The translations under genes were made by a program, and so were the position numbers. Below the pieces are notes generated by a model. It worked only from the letters and a program-made list of their open reading frames with translations, ran no database searches and was not told where the DNA came from. A stretch of DNA of 64,000 nucleotides, taken from Solirubrobacteraceae bacterium (GTDB lineage Bacteria > Actinomycetota > Thermoleophilia > Solirubrobacterales > Solirubrobacteraceae). Below are positions 53,900 to 61,920 of this stretch, piece after piece; position 1 is the stretch's first letter, and each line of letters begins with the position of its first letter. The DNA lies in assembly GCA_030690545.1 (NCBI GenBank), contig JAUYGN010000124.1, forward strand, positions 22,470 through 86,469. The letters run 5' to 3'.

Positions 53900-53986
53900 G
53901 GAGAGGTGCCGGAGCGGCTGAACGGGCACGACTGGAAATCGTGTGTGGGCTACAACCCACCGAGGGTTCGAATCCCTCCCTCTCCG
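53900..53986 (+). tRNA. tRNA-Ser (anticodon GGA)
   Basis: An 87-nt class II tRNA. Acceptor GGAGAGG (53900-53906) pairs with CCTCTCC (53979-53985), discriminator G. The stem CACGA/TCGTG encloses CTGGAAA, anticodon GGA, reading UCC/UCU. With TGA, CGA and GCT species elsewhere in the window it completes the serine set. Confidence 0.97.
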
Positions 53987-54106
53987 TCTCGTCAGGCATC
54001 CGGGACATCATTTCGAGCCCGCAAGTTCGATGCGAGGGCGATGATTTCGGCTGGCCCGAGCGGTCTACGTCACGAAGAGCTCGTCGACGAGACCTGGAGG
54101 AAGAGC

Positions 54107-54772
54107 ATGAACATGCCGCCGATCGTGTCGCCGCAGGAGTGGGACGCCGCCCGCGAGACGCTCATGGTCAAGGAGAAGGAGCTGACCCGCGCCCGCGATG
54201 CGCTGGCTGCCGCGCGCCGGCGGATGCCGCGGATGGCCGTCGAGAAGGACTACCGCTTCGAGGGCCCGGACGGCCCGGTTCGGCTGCTCGACCTGTTCGA
54301 GGGGCGTCGCCAGCTGATCGTCTACCGCTTCTTCTTCGAGCCCGGCGTGGACGGCTGGCCCGAGCATGGCTGCGGTGGCTGCTCGTTCCTCGCCGACCAG
54401 GTCGCGCACCTCGCACATCTCAACGCCCGCGACACCACTCTCGCGTTCGCCTCGCGCGCGCCACAGCCGGAGATCGAGCGCTGGAAGGCGCGGATGGGCT
54501 GGGCGATGCCGTGGTACACGATCACCGATGACTTCGACGCCGACTTCGGCGTCGACGAGTGGCACGGCACGAACGCCTTCTACCGCGACGGCGAGCGCAT
54601 CTTCCGGACCTACTTCGTCAACAGCCGCGGCGACGAGGCGATGGGGACGACATGGAGCTACCTCGACCTGACGGCGCTCGGGCGCCAGGAGCAGTGGGAG
54701 GACTCGCCCGAGGGCTACCCGCAGACCGCGCCCTACGAGTGGTGGAATCTCCACGACGAGTACGGCGAGTGA
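54107..54772 (+). CDS. DUF899 thioredoxin-like protein
   Basis: 221 residues. 'PPIVSPQEWDAARETLMVKE' and 'RRRMPRMAVEKDYRFEGPDG' are the DUF899 start. 'GWPEHGCGGCSFLADQVAHL' carries Cys-Gly-Gly-Cys at the thioredoxin-like site. The tail 'YEWWNLHDEY' is characteristic. A redox role is inferred from the fold; the substrate is unknown. ATG at 54107 has GGAGG six bases upstream. Confidence 0.9.
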   Translation: MNMPPIVSPQEWDAARETLMVKEKELTRARDALAAARRRMPRMAVEKDYRFEGPDGPVRLLDLFEGRRQLIVYRFFFEPGVDGWPEHGCGGCSFLADQVAHLAHLNARDTTLAFASRAPQPEIERWKARMGWAMPWYTITDDFDADFGVDEWHGTNAFYRDGERIFRTYFVNSRGDEAMGTTWSYLDLTALGRQEQWEDSPEGYPQTAPYEWWNLHDEYGE

Positions 54773-54797
54773 GGCATGCGTCCTGATCGTGGAGCGC

Positions 54798-55076
54798 TCA
54801 GCGGGCGTCGGCGCTGTCGCTGAGCCGCCACGAGAAGCGCGGCTTGCCGTGGCGGCGGATGTCGTGGATCGCCAGCGCGACGAACAGCAGGATCGCGCTG
54901 CCGCCCAGCACGATGTGGAAGAAGTGGTGGCCGATCGCGGTGCCGTAGCGGTCGAAGAGCTGGTGACCGCCCTCGCCGGCGACCGCGATCGCGAGGGCGA
55001 TCCACAGGAACCGCCGCATCCGCGGCCCGACCGTGGTGCGCGGGCGTGGAGGCGACGGTTCCATGGTGGTGCTCAT
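54798..55076 (-). CDS. Small membrane protein
   Basis: 92 residues. Two membrane helices (about 22-38 and 55-71) joined by a His-containing loop 'FDRYGTAIGHHFFHIVLGG'; both ends are polar and basic. Not a family I can name. ATG at 55076, 23 nt after the DUF4383 stop, so it is likely co-transcribed. The His-rich loop could bind metal or haem, which is speculation. Confidence 0.6.
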   Translation of the reverse strand: MSTTMEPSPPRPRTTVGPRMRRFLWIALAIAVAGEGGHQLFDRYGTAIGHHFFHIVLGGSAILLFVALAIHDIRRHGKPRFSWRLSDSADAR

Positions 55077-55099
55077 CGTTCCCGCAGCGTCGCTCGTCG

Positions 55100-55516
55100 C
55101 TAGTCGCGTGCGACGAAGCCGGCATAGAGCGCCGTCACCGCCGTCAGCGCGTGCACGAGCGTGTAGACGATCGGGACGCTGAGGTTCTCGCCATAGCCGA
55201 GCAGGTCCATCGTCGTCGACGGCAGGACGAGCCCGACGAGCGTGACGACGACGAACACGACGCCGATCGTGCGGACGACCGGCTTGGCGAGCCCGGCGAG
55301 CGCCGCGCCCACCAGCGCGATGCCGACGATCCAGTGGATCGCGTTGTGCGGCCCGGAGTTCAGCAGGATGATGCTGTTGATGCCCCCGCCGTCCCCGAGC
55401 GTCAACCCACCGTCGCGGCCGACCACCACCTCCAAGAACGCCACGAGGACATACGTCGCGCCGAATATCAGCGCGTAGAGACCAGCGAAACCAGACCTGG
55501 ACAGGGTTGCGGCCAC
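55100..55516 (-). CDS. DUF4383 membrane protein
   Basis: 138 residues with four membrane helices. 'NSGPHNAIHWIVGIALVGAA' is the typical DUF4383 segment, and the whole pattern matches small actinobacterial members of that family. Function is unknown. First gene of a two-gene minus-strand unit with the following small membrane protein. ATG at 55516. Confidence 0.82.
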   Translation of the reverse strand: MAATLSRSGFAGLYALIFGATYVLVAFLEVVVGRDGGLTLGDGGGINSIILLNSGPHNAIHWIVGIALVGAALAGLAKPVVRTIGVVFVVVTLVGLVLPSTTMDLLGYGENLSVPIVYTLVHALTAVTALYAGFVARD

Positions 55517-55690
55517 TCCTCCTCCTTCGGGTTGCGGCGTGCCCCGCGGTCACGACCGGCGAGGAACGCCATGTCGGCGCTGCTCGCGCCGCTGACTCAC
55601 CTCTCTGTGCGCGTCAACCCGCGTGCGAGGACATGTCGCGAGCGTTCTTGGCGCGCTCGCGCTCGTGCTCTGCGGCCGGCTACGTCGCGG

Positions 55691-55960
55691 CTACGCGGCG
55701 TAGCGCTGCGCGGCGCGCGCTCGGGCCTTGGCGGCCTCGACCTCGCGATCCTTCGGCGGCGCCGACGTGACGAGCTCGTCGAGCAGCTGTGCCGATGCCG
55801 CCGCGACGGCGTCGACCGCCCGCGCGAACGCCTCGGCGTTGGCGGCCGACGGCTTCGCCGAGCCGCTGATCTTGCGCACGTACTGCAGCGCCGCCGCGCG
55901 AACCTCGTCGTCGGTCGCCGGCGGCTCGAAGTTGTGGAGGGTCCGGATGTTTCGGCACAT
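55691..55960 (-). CDS. DUF2277 family protein
   Basis: 89 residues. The start MCRNIRTLHNFEPPATDDEV and the following 'AALQYVRKISGSAKPS' are the DUF2277 signature. A small cytosolic helical protein of unknown function, widespread in actinobacteria. ATG at 55960. It is near, and on the same strand as, another small gene, 32 nt upstream. Confidence 0.9.
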   Translation of the reverse strand: MCRNIRTLHNFEPPATDDEVRAAALQYVRKISGSAKPSAANAEAFARAVDAVAAASAQLLDELVTSAPPKDREVEAAKARARAAQRYAA

Positions 55961-55992
55961 GCTCGAAAGCGTAGCCGCCACGGGCCCCCGCG

Positions 55993-56202
55993 TCAGGCGG
56001 TCGGGGGTGGCAGATCCGGAGACCCCGGAGACCCCGGCCCGCCGTCGGCGACCGAGACCTCGGCGAGGCGGCGGTGCAGACGCTCGCGCAGCTCGTCGGG
56101 CTCCAGGTCGGCGTGCGCGCGGCGCTTGCGGGCGACGACGACGCCCGTCGCGGCGACGCCGGCGACGCCGGCCAGACCGATCAGCTTCCAGCGGGGGCGC
56201 AT
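55993..56202 (-). CDS. Small single-pass membrane protein
   Basis: 69 residues from ATG 56202. One hydrophobic helix ('LIGLAGVAGVAATGVVVA') followed by a charged helix 'LEPDELRERLHRRLAEVS' and a Gly/Pro tail. Similar tiny proteins occur in actinobacteria, but I cannot name a family. It is divergent from the NlpC-like gene with 20 nt between the starts. Confidence 0.55.
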   Translation of the reverse strand: MRPRWKLIGLAGVAGVAATGVVVARKRRAHADLEPDELRERLHRRLAEVSVADGGPGSPGSPDLPPPTA

Positions 56203-56222
56203 CGGCGCGTAGGTTACGGGCC

Positions 56223-56849
56223 ATGCCCGCCGCGCCGCCGAACGCACTCAGCCTCGACGACGCGGTCGCCGCGGCGCGGACCGGCGACGTCTGGCTGTTC
56301 CGCGGGCGCTCGCTCGCCGATCGCGCGATCCAGACCGTGACGAACAGCCCCGTCAACCACGTCGGCATGGTCGTCGCGCTCGACGACCTGCCGCCGCTGC
56401 TGTGGCACGCGGAGCTGGGCCGCTCGCTGCCGGACGTCTGGAGCGGCGAGCACCAGCGCGGCGTGCAGCTGCACCTGCTCGCCGACGCCGCGCGCACCTG
56501 GTCGGAGAAGTACGGCCAGCGCGGATGGGTGCGCCAGCTGACCGGCGGCACGATCGAGCGCGCGCACGAGGACCGGCTGATCGAGGTCATCGACCGCTTC
56601 GACGGCACGGCCTTCCCGACGATGCTCAGCCTCGCGCGACGGTGGATCACCGGCCGGGTGCGGCGGCGCCCGGCGGCCCCGCTGGAGACGATCTACTGCG
56701 CCGAGCTCGTCGCGTCGACCTACCAGCACATGGGCCTGCTGCCGGCCAAGCGCCCGGCGAGCTTCTATGACCCGGGCGCGTTCTGGAGCGGCGACCGGAT
56801 CGAGCTCGTGGCGCCGTTCCGGCTCGCGCCCGAGGTACGCATCGGCTGA
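56223..56849 (+). CDS. Permuted NlpC/P60-like (YiiX-type) hydrolase
   Basis: 208 residues. In the permuted papain-like order, the catalytic His comes first ('SPVNHVGMVVAL') and the Cys later ('IYCAELVASTYQHMG'), as in YiiX/DUF830 proteins. 'GDVWLFRGRSLADRAIQ' precedes the His. Likely cleaves amide bonds in peptides or lipids; the substrate is unknown. No signal peptide, so probably cytoplasmic. ATG at 56223. Confidence 0.8.
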   Translation: MPAAPPNALSLDDAVAAARTGDVWLFRGRSLADRAIQTVTNSPVNHVGMVVALDDLPPLLWHAELGRSLPDVWSGEHQRGVQLHLLADAARTWSEKYGQRGWVRQLTGGTIERAHEDRLIEVIDRFDGTAFPTMLSLARRWITGRVRRRPAAPLETIYCAELVASTYQHMGLLPAKRPASFYDPGAFWSGDRIELVAPFRLAPEVRIG

Positions 56850-56856
56850 CGGCTCG

Positions 56857-57186
56857 TCACTCGCGAACGAGCGGGCTGCCGGCCACGACGTCCTCGGTGC
56901 CCAGCGAGACGGCGAACACGACGTGCTGGCGATGGACGGCGATGAAGTCGTGGCGGGCCGTCTCACGATCGTCGTCGAGCGTCGTCACGGTGGCGTCCGT
57001 CAAGGAGATGAAGTCGCGCTCGGGGGCGTTGAGCAGGTCCGACAGGCGGCTGCGGTAGCCGTCGCTGGCGAGCGTCACGAGACCGACGATCTCGTGACGC
57101 GGGGTGTGGATCGAGATGCGCTCGTAGCGATGTTGCACCGCGGGGTTCTTCGGCACCTCACGCGCCCGACATGAGCACGCGGACAT
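56857..57186 (-). CDS. Conserved small protein resembling DUF6812
   Basis: 109 residues from ATG 57186. 'ERISIHTPRHEIVGLVTLAS' and 'YRSRLSDLLNAPERDFISLT' followed by 'HVVFAVSLGTE' match a small beta-barrel family I associate with DUF6812. No catalytic motif. It converges on the NlpC-like gene (7-nt gap) and is divergent from the next gene (33 nt). Confidence 0.65.
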   Translation of the reverse strand: MSACSCRAREVPKNPAVQHRYERISIHTPRHEIVGLVTLASDGYRSRLSDLLNAPERDFISLTDATVTTLDDDRETARHDFIAVHRQHVVFAVSLGTEDVVAGSPLVRE

Positions 57187-57219
57187 GTGTTCGCGGCTCG
57201 TAGCGGGCAGGATGTCGAC

Positions 57220-58179
57220 GTGGCCGAGCCGATCACGACCTATCGACGTCGCCGCGCGACCGCGATCGCGGCGATCGCGGGCATCGTCGTCGTCGGCCTC
57301 CTCGGCCTGCGCTCCTACGGGGACGGCGAGGATGAGCCCGACGGCGCGACGTCGCCCGCGGCGGCGTCCGACGTGTTGCCCGCGGTGAGCGCGAGCCAGC
57401 TGCCGCGCGGGGGGCGCTCGATCTTCCCCGACTTCCGCGTCGTCGCCTTCTACGGCGCGCCGCAGGACGAGGCGCTCGGCGCACTGGGCATCGGCACGCC
57501 CGACGAGGCCGCGGCGCGGCTGGAGCGCGTCGCTCGCGACTACGCGAAGAAGACGCGCCCCGTGCTGCCCGCGCTCGAGCTCATCTCGACGATCGCCGCG
57601 GCGGCGCCCGGCGACGACGGCCAGCACCGCATCCACCAGTCGCACGAGGTCATCGGCCGCTATCTCGCCGCCGCGCGCAGGGCCAAGGCGCTGCTGGTGC
57701 TCGACATCCAGCCCGGTCGCGGCGACTTCCTCGGCGAGGCCAAGCGTCTCGAGCGCTGGCTGCGCGAGCCCGATGTCGGGATCGCGCTCGATCCCGAGTG
57801 GCACGTCGGACCCGACGAGGTGCCCGGCCAGGTCCTCGGTTCGGTGACCGCCGAGGAGATCAACGCCGTCTCGGAGTACGTCGCGGCGTTCGTCAGCGAC
57901 CACGACCTGCCCGACAAGCTGTTCGTCGTGCATCAGTTCACGAGCGAGATGATCCGCGACAAGGAGCGCGTCGAGCGTCGTCTCGGCCTGGAGATCACGA
58001 TGAACATCGACGGCTTCGGCGACGCGCCCAACAAGATCTCCAAGTACACCCAGTTCACATCCGAGGCGGCGAGCTTTCGCAACGGCTTCAAGCTCTTCTA
58101 CGAGGAGGACACGAACCTCATGTCGCCGGGCGCCGTGCTCGGTCTGCGCCCGCCGCCGGACCTCGTCGTCTACGAGTAG
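57220..58179 (+). CDS. Membrane-anchored extracytoplasmic protein of a conserved actinobacterial family
   Basis: 319 residues from GTG 57220. One membrane anchor (about 11-27), an acidic linker, then a folded domain with 'FPDFRVVAFYGAPQDEALG', 'LLVLDIQPGRGDFLGEAKRL', 'VGIALDPEWHVGPDEVPGQV' and 'LFVVHQFTSEMI'. The spacing of Asp/Glu-containing strand ends suggests a TIM barrel like a glycoside hydrolase. Function not established. Codon use and start context are ordinary. Confidence 0.68.
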   Translation: MAEPITTYRRRRATAIAAIAGIVVVGLLGLRSYGDGEDEPDGATSPAAASDVLPAVSASQLPRGGRSIFPDFRVVAFYGAPQDEALGALGIGTPDEAAARLERVARDYAKKTRPVLPALELISTIAAAAPGDDGQHRIHQSHEVIGRYLAAARRAKALLVLDIQPGRGDFLGEAKRLERWLREPDVGIALDPEWHVGPDEVPGQVLGSVTAEEINAVSEYVAAFVSDHDLPDKLFVVHQFTSEMIRDKERVERRLGLEITMNIDGFGDAPNKISKYTQFTSEAASFRNGFKLFYEEDTNLMSPGAVLGLRPPPDLVVYE

Positions 58180-58238
58180 CGACGCATGCGGCGTGCCGGC
58201 GACTTGAGTTGCGCCCTCCGGGGAAGCACAATGACGTG

Positions 58239-58670
58239 ATGCTCCTGATCGTGAACGCGGCGCTCTACGTTCTCGCGCTCGGCTTCGCGCTCGCGGTGCT
58301 GCGGCGGGCTCCCGATGGGCCGCGTCACCGGCACCGCATCCGGACCGCGCGCGCGACGCTCGTCTTCGGCGGTGGGCCGGCGATGGCCTATGCGATCGCG
58401 CTCTCCTTCGGCGGCCACTGGTTCCTGTCGGCGGTCGCAGGCTGCGCGGCGCTCGTCATCGTCAGCGGCTGCCTCTGGTTCGCGCTGGGCAAGCGCTTCA
58501 TGTCCAGCGACGACGACGATGACGGACCGGGCGGCGGCGGCGGACCGCACAAGCGTCCGGAGCCACCCGCTCCGACGCAGCCGATCGGCGGTCCGCAGGA
58601 GGAGCTGTGGGCGCAGTTCGACGATGTCCGCGCCGGCTGGGAGCGCGAGCGCGACCCGACGCCCGCGTAG
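58239..58670 (+). CDS. Small membrane protein with disordered tail
   Basis: 143 residues from ATG 58239 (GTG three bases earlier possible). Three hydrophobic segments (about 3-20, 40-58, 64-83), then an acidic run 'SSDDDDDGPGGGGG', a Pro-rich linker and a short helix at the end. No family recognised; the tail faces the cytoplasm if the N-terminus is outside. It lies downstream of the anchored protein on the same strand. Confidence 0.6.
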   Translation: MLLIVNAALYVLALGFALAVLRRAPDGPRHRHRIRTARATLVFGGGPAMAYAIALSFGGHWFLSAVAGCAALVIVSGCLWFALGKRFMSSDDDDDGPGGGGGPHKRPEPPAPTQPIGGPQEELWAQFDDVRAGWERERDPTPA

Positions 58671-58687
58671 GCACGCTCCCGCCCGCG

Positions 58688-59137
58688 CTATCTCGCTTCG
58701 GCGCGCGCCTTCAGCTCCGGCGGGCGGGTGTCGACGAGCGTCTCGCGCAGCTTGACGATGCGCTCCTCGTTGAGAAAGAAGTTCAGGACGCCGCCCGGGT
58801 TGACGTCGAGCTGGTAGGTCGCGCGGGTGCGCCCGTCGCCGAGGTCCTCCAGCCGCCAGGAGCCGGCGAGCGCCGCCAGGTCGCCGGAAACGCGTTCGAA
58901 GGACATCGCCGTGGGCTCCGTGTACGAGCAGTCGAGCTTCATCTTGATCGTCGTGACCTTCGCGTCGAACTCGACGGCGCAGAGCGCCGCGCGCCCGTGC
59001 GCGTCCTGTTCGAGGATGTCGACCGCGCCGAGCGTCGCCTGCCACTGCGGCCAGGTCGCGACGTCCTGCACGATCGTCCAGACGGCGTCGATCGGCGCCT
59101 CGATGTTGGTGCTCGCGCTGTCGGAGAGCTTCGCCAT
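58688..59137 (-). CDS. START/SRPBCC-domain protein
   Basis: 149 residues. 'STNIEAPIDAVWTIVQDVAT' and 'WPQWQATLGAVDILEQDAHG' start a polyketide-cyclase/START-like fold, ending with the long helix 'LNEERIVKLRETLVDTRPPE'. Such proteins bind hydrophobic ligands in a beta-helix cavity. The ligand is unknown. ATG at 59137, 10 nt after the aminotransferase stop at 59148; may share its transcript. Confidence 0.82.
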   Translation of the reverse strand: MAKLSDSASTNIEAPIDAVWTIVQDVATWPQWQATLGAVDILEQDAHGRAALCAVEFDAKVTTIKMKLDCSYTEPTAMSFERVSGDLAALAGSWRLEDLGDGRTRATYQLDVNPGGVLNFFLNEERIVKLRETLVDTRPPELKARAEAR

Positions 59138-59147
59138 GAGACGGACG

Positions 59148-60342
59148 TTAGTGGGCCGCGCCGCCGGCCGCGACGAGGCGCCGCATCGCCTCGCCGATGA
59201 CCTCGGGCTGCTTGCAGAAGGCGAAGCGCACGAGCGTGCGGCCGGCGTCGGCATCACCGTAGAACGCGCTCGTCGGGATCGCGACGACGCCGGCGCGCTC
59301 GGGCAGCGCCAGGCACCAGGCGCGCGCGTCGCGGACGCCGAGCGGCGCGACGTCGGCGTTGACGAAGTAGCCGCCCTGCGGCACCGAGACGCCGAGGCCG
59401 GCGGTCGCCAGCCCCTCGCAGAGCAGGTCGCGGCCCGCGCGCAGCGCTGCGCGCAGCGGTGCGACGTGGCGCTCGGCGTCGGGCAGCGCCGCGGCGACGG
59501 CGTGCTGAAACGGCGTGCCGCCGGCGAAGGACAGGAACTGCTTCGCCGCCCGCACGGCGCCGACGAGCTGCGGCGGGCCGCTGCTCCAGCCGATCTTCCA
59601 GCCGGTGAAGGAGAACGACTTGCCGGCGCTGGAGATCGTCAGCGTGCGCTCGGCCATCGCCGGCAACGTGGCGAGCGGGATGTGCTCCCCGTCGAAGACG
59701 AGATGCTCGTAGACCTCGTCGGTGACGGCGATCAGGTCGTGCTCGACGCAGACGCGCGCGACGGCCTGCAGCTCGGCTCGCGTGAGCACGCGCCCGGTCG
59801 GGTTGTGCGGTGAGTTGAGGACGAGCATGCGCGCGCCGGGCGCGGCCGCGGCGAGCGCGTCGAGGTCCAGCGCGAAGTCCGGCGGGCGCAGGGTGACGAG
59901 CCGCCGCGTCGCGCCGGCCAGCGCGATCGCCGCGGCGTAGGAGTCATAGAACGGCTCGAGCACGACGACCTCGTCGCCCGGCTCGAGCAGGCCGAGCATC
60001 GCCGCCGCGATCGCCTCCGTGGCGCCGAACGTCACCTGCACGCCGGCGCGCGGGTCGACCTGCAGGCCGTAGCAGCGGCGCTGGTGTGCGGCGATCGCCT
60101 CGCACAGCTGCGGGACGCCCGCCAGCGGCGCGTACTGGTTGGCCTCGCCGCTGCGCAGTGCGCGCTCGACCGCGGACGATCTCGGCCGGACCGTCGCTGT
60201 CCGGGAAGCCCTGGCCGAGGTTGATCGCGCCGGTCCGCGCGGCCAGCGCCGACATCTCGGTGAAGATCGTCGTCCCGAACGGGCGCAGGCGGGCGGCGGT
60301 CCTGACCGGCGACGCTGCCGGCGTGGGCACGGCGCCGCCCAT
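59148..60342 (-). pseudogene. Class I/II aminotransferase with a single frameshift
   Basis: ATG at 60342 starts 'LRPFGTTIFTEMSALA' and 'AINLGQGFPDSDGPAEIVR'; the frame then shifts at about 60170-60175. The second frame continues from 'VERALRSGEANQYAPLAG' to the end at 59148. 'NSPHNPTGRV', 'DEVYEHLVF' and the PLP-lysine site 'SSAGKSFSFTGWKIGW' are intact. Total would be about 398 residues, normal for KAT/DapC-like aminotransferases. One extra base, or two missing, would explain it; a sequencing error is as likely as true decay. Two nt downstream of a CYTH gene. Confidence 0.78.
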
Positions 60343-60344
60343 CG

Positions 60345-60845
60345 TCAGGCGTCGGCCTCGGCGGGCATCCCGTCGCTGGCGAGGCTGCGGTTGGCGTAGC
60401 GCGGGTCGCCGGTCAGCTCGCGACCGAACCAGGCCGGCGGCTGGAAGACGTCCGCGGCCTGCTCGTCGGGAAACTCGACCTCGGCGACGACGAGCCCGTC
60501 CAGCGCCCCGGAGTACTCGTCGATCTCGACGACGAGCCGGGCGTCGCTGGCGCCGCCCGCGAGCCGCACCCGCCGGCGCGCCTTCTGCACGCGACGGCCC
60601 TCCGTCAGCTGCCAGAGCGCCTCGGCCTGGAGCGCCGGCACGTCGATCTCCTCCTCGACGCGAACGCCGCCGCGCCCGGACTTGATCGTCAGGACGGCGC
60701 GCTTTGAGGTGATCCGGATGCGCACCTCGGTGTCGCCGTCGAGCGCGAGATAGCCCTGGCGCATCGGCTCGCGCCGTGCGTAGCGCATCGTCGGCGGCAG
60801 GTCGTCCAGCAGGAACTTGCGCTCGATCTCGATTCCGCGTGCCAT
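60345..60845 (-). CDS. CYTH-domain (triphosphate tunnel) protein
   Basis: 166 residues. The signature 'EIERKFLL' (residues 6-13) is followed by 'RQGYLALDGDTEVRIRITSK', 'VLTIKSGRGGVRVEEEID' and 'VVEIDEYSGALDGLVVAEVEF', the alternating charged strands that form the tunnel. Members hydrolyse inorganic triphosphate or thiamine triphosphate with metal. ATG at 60845. The stop lies 2 nt before the aminotransferase ATG. Confidence 0.92.
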   Translation of the reverse strand: MARGIEIERKFLLDDLPPTMRYARREPMRQGYLALDGDTEVRIRITSKRAVLTIKSGRGGVRVEEEIDVPALQAEALWQLTEGRRVQKARRRVRLAGGASDARLVVEIDEYSGALDGLVVAEVEFPDEQAADVFQPPAWFGRELTGDPRYANRSLASDGMPAEADA

Positions 60846-60966
60846 GACCTGGATCTTGCCTATCTCATCTCCGCTCTGGCAGCATGCACCGCGTGGCCCT
60901 GGCGACCGTGCAGAGCGGCAGCCAACGGGGTAGGGCTTTCTTTACCCGCCAATAGAAGGAGACCAC

Positions 60967-61140
60967 ATGTCAGACGGAACGCTCGATGAGGCCAAGGGAC
61001 GCGCCAAGGAGGCGGCCGGCGATCTGACCGACGACCAGGAGCTCAAGGACGAGGGCAAGGTCGACCGCGCGTCAGGGAAGGTCAAGGACGCCGTCGGCGA
61101 CGTCGCTGACAAGGCCAAGAAGCTGCTGCGCAAGGACTGA
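60967..61140 (+). CDS. CsbD-like stress protein
   Basis: 57 residues. The sequence SDGTLDEAKGRAKEAAGDLT continues with 'ELKDEGKVDRASGKVKDAVG', a clear CsbD pattern of charged helical repeats. AAGGAG lies 5-6 nt before the ATG. CsbD proteins accumulate in general stress; mechanism unknown. Stands alone, followed by a convergent DUF849 gene. Confidence 0.9.
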   Translation: MSDGTLDEAKGRAKEAAGDLTDDQELKDEGKVDRASGKVKDAVGDVADKAKKLLRKD

Positions 61141-61156
61141 CGCGAGCGCGCGCACG

Positions 61157-61732
61157 TCACCGGGGCTCGAGGCCCAGGATCGTGCGCGCCTCGTCAGGCG
61201 TCGCGAGCGGGCGGTCGAGCTCGGTCGCGATGCGCACGATCCGCTCGACGAGCATCGCGTTCGTCGCCCGCCGACCGCGCCGGTACCAGAGGTTGTCCTC
61301 CAGGCCGGTGCGCACGTGCCCGCGGAACGTCTCCGCCATTCTTCGCAAGAAGGGCAGGTCGCCCTCGAAGAGCTGCTCGCGGAAGTTGATCGAGCCGCAG
61401 TCGAAGCTCGCCATCTCGGGCGCGAGCTCGAGCGGTCCGAGGCGCTCGTCGCGGACGGCGCGCCCGCCGGCGGTGCCGCAGGAGACGTTCACGATCGCCG
61501 CGCAGCCCGCGTCGCGCAGCGCGTCGACGAGCCCTCGGTAGGCCTCGCGATCCTGCGTCGGGGTCCCGTCGGGCTCGCGCGCGTGGAGGTGCAGGACGGT
61601 AGCCCCGGCGCGCCAGGCGGCGAGCGCCTCGGCGACGATCGCCTCCGGGGTGGTGGGCAGGTTCGGCCGGCGCTCCGGGTCGGGGTCGACGGAGCCGGTG
61701 ATCGCGCACTGGATGACGAGCGGCTCGGGCAC
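61157..61732 (-). CDS. DUF849 (beta-keto acid cleavage type) protein with an internal deletion
   Basis: 191 residues against 270-310 usual. The N-terminal half is normal: 'QCAITGSVDPDPERRPNLPT', metal ligands His48/His50 in 'TVLHLHARE', and 'ASFDCGSINFREQ'. After 'PFLRRMAETF' it jumps directly to the C-terminal 'RGHVRTGLEDNLWYRRGRRA', skipping roughly 90 residues of the TIM barrel. The frame is kept. Residues near the metal site survive, but several barrel strands are missing, so it is probably inactive or altered. Confidence 0.8.
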   Translation of the reverse strand: MPEPLVIQCAITGSVDPDPERRPNLPTTPEAIVAEALAAWRAGATVLHLHAREPDGTPTQDREAYRGLVDALRDAGCAAIVNVSCGTAGGRAVRDERLGPLELAPEMASFDCGSINFREQLFEGDLPFLRRMAETFRGHVRTGLEDNLWYRRGRRATNAMLVERIVRIATELDRPLATPDEARTILGLEPR

Positions 61733-61834
61733 GCCCGAGAGTCTGCCGCGCCCGTCGGCCCGCCGCGCCCGTCGGCCGGCGGCGGGAGGCTGCCGCCGGC
61801 CTGCCGGGCTCCTGGGAGGGAAGTGAGCGGTTCG

Positions 61835-61915
61835 TTCGCCTGCCGACGGCCGCGAGCGGGCCGCCTTCGGATGATGCGGTTTCGCCTGCCGGCGGCCGCA
61901 GGCGCTCGCCTTCGG
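61835..61915. repeat. Pair of imperfect 35-36-nt direct repeats with inner palindrome
   Basis: 61835-61870 and 61881-61915 share TTCGCCTGCCG at the start and CGCCTTCGG at the end, with a GC-rich variable middle. The second copy holds the hairpin GCCTGC-CGGCGGCC-GCAGGC. They lie just downstream of the yceI stop codon and upstream of the DUF849 gene on the same strand. Confidence 0.65.
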
Positions 61916-61920
61916 CGACG

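Noticed and set aside
53965..54010. Attachment site at the 3' end of tRNA-Ser(GGA)
   Set aside because: No integrase gene lies nearby, and the only repeats of the tRNA 3' end are the other serine tRNA genes.
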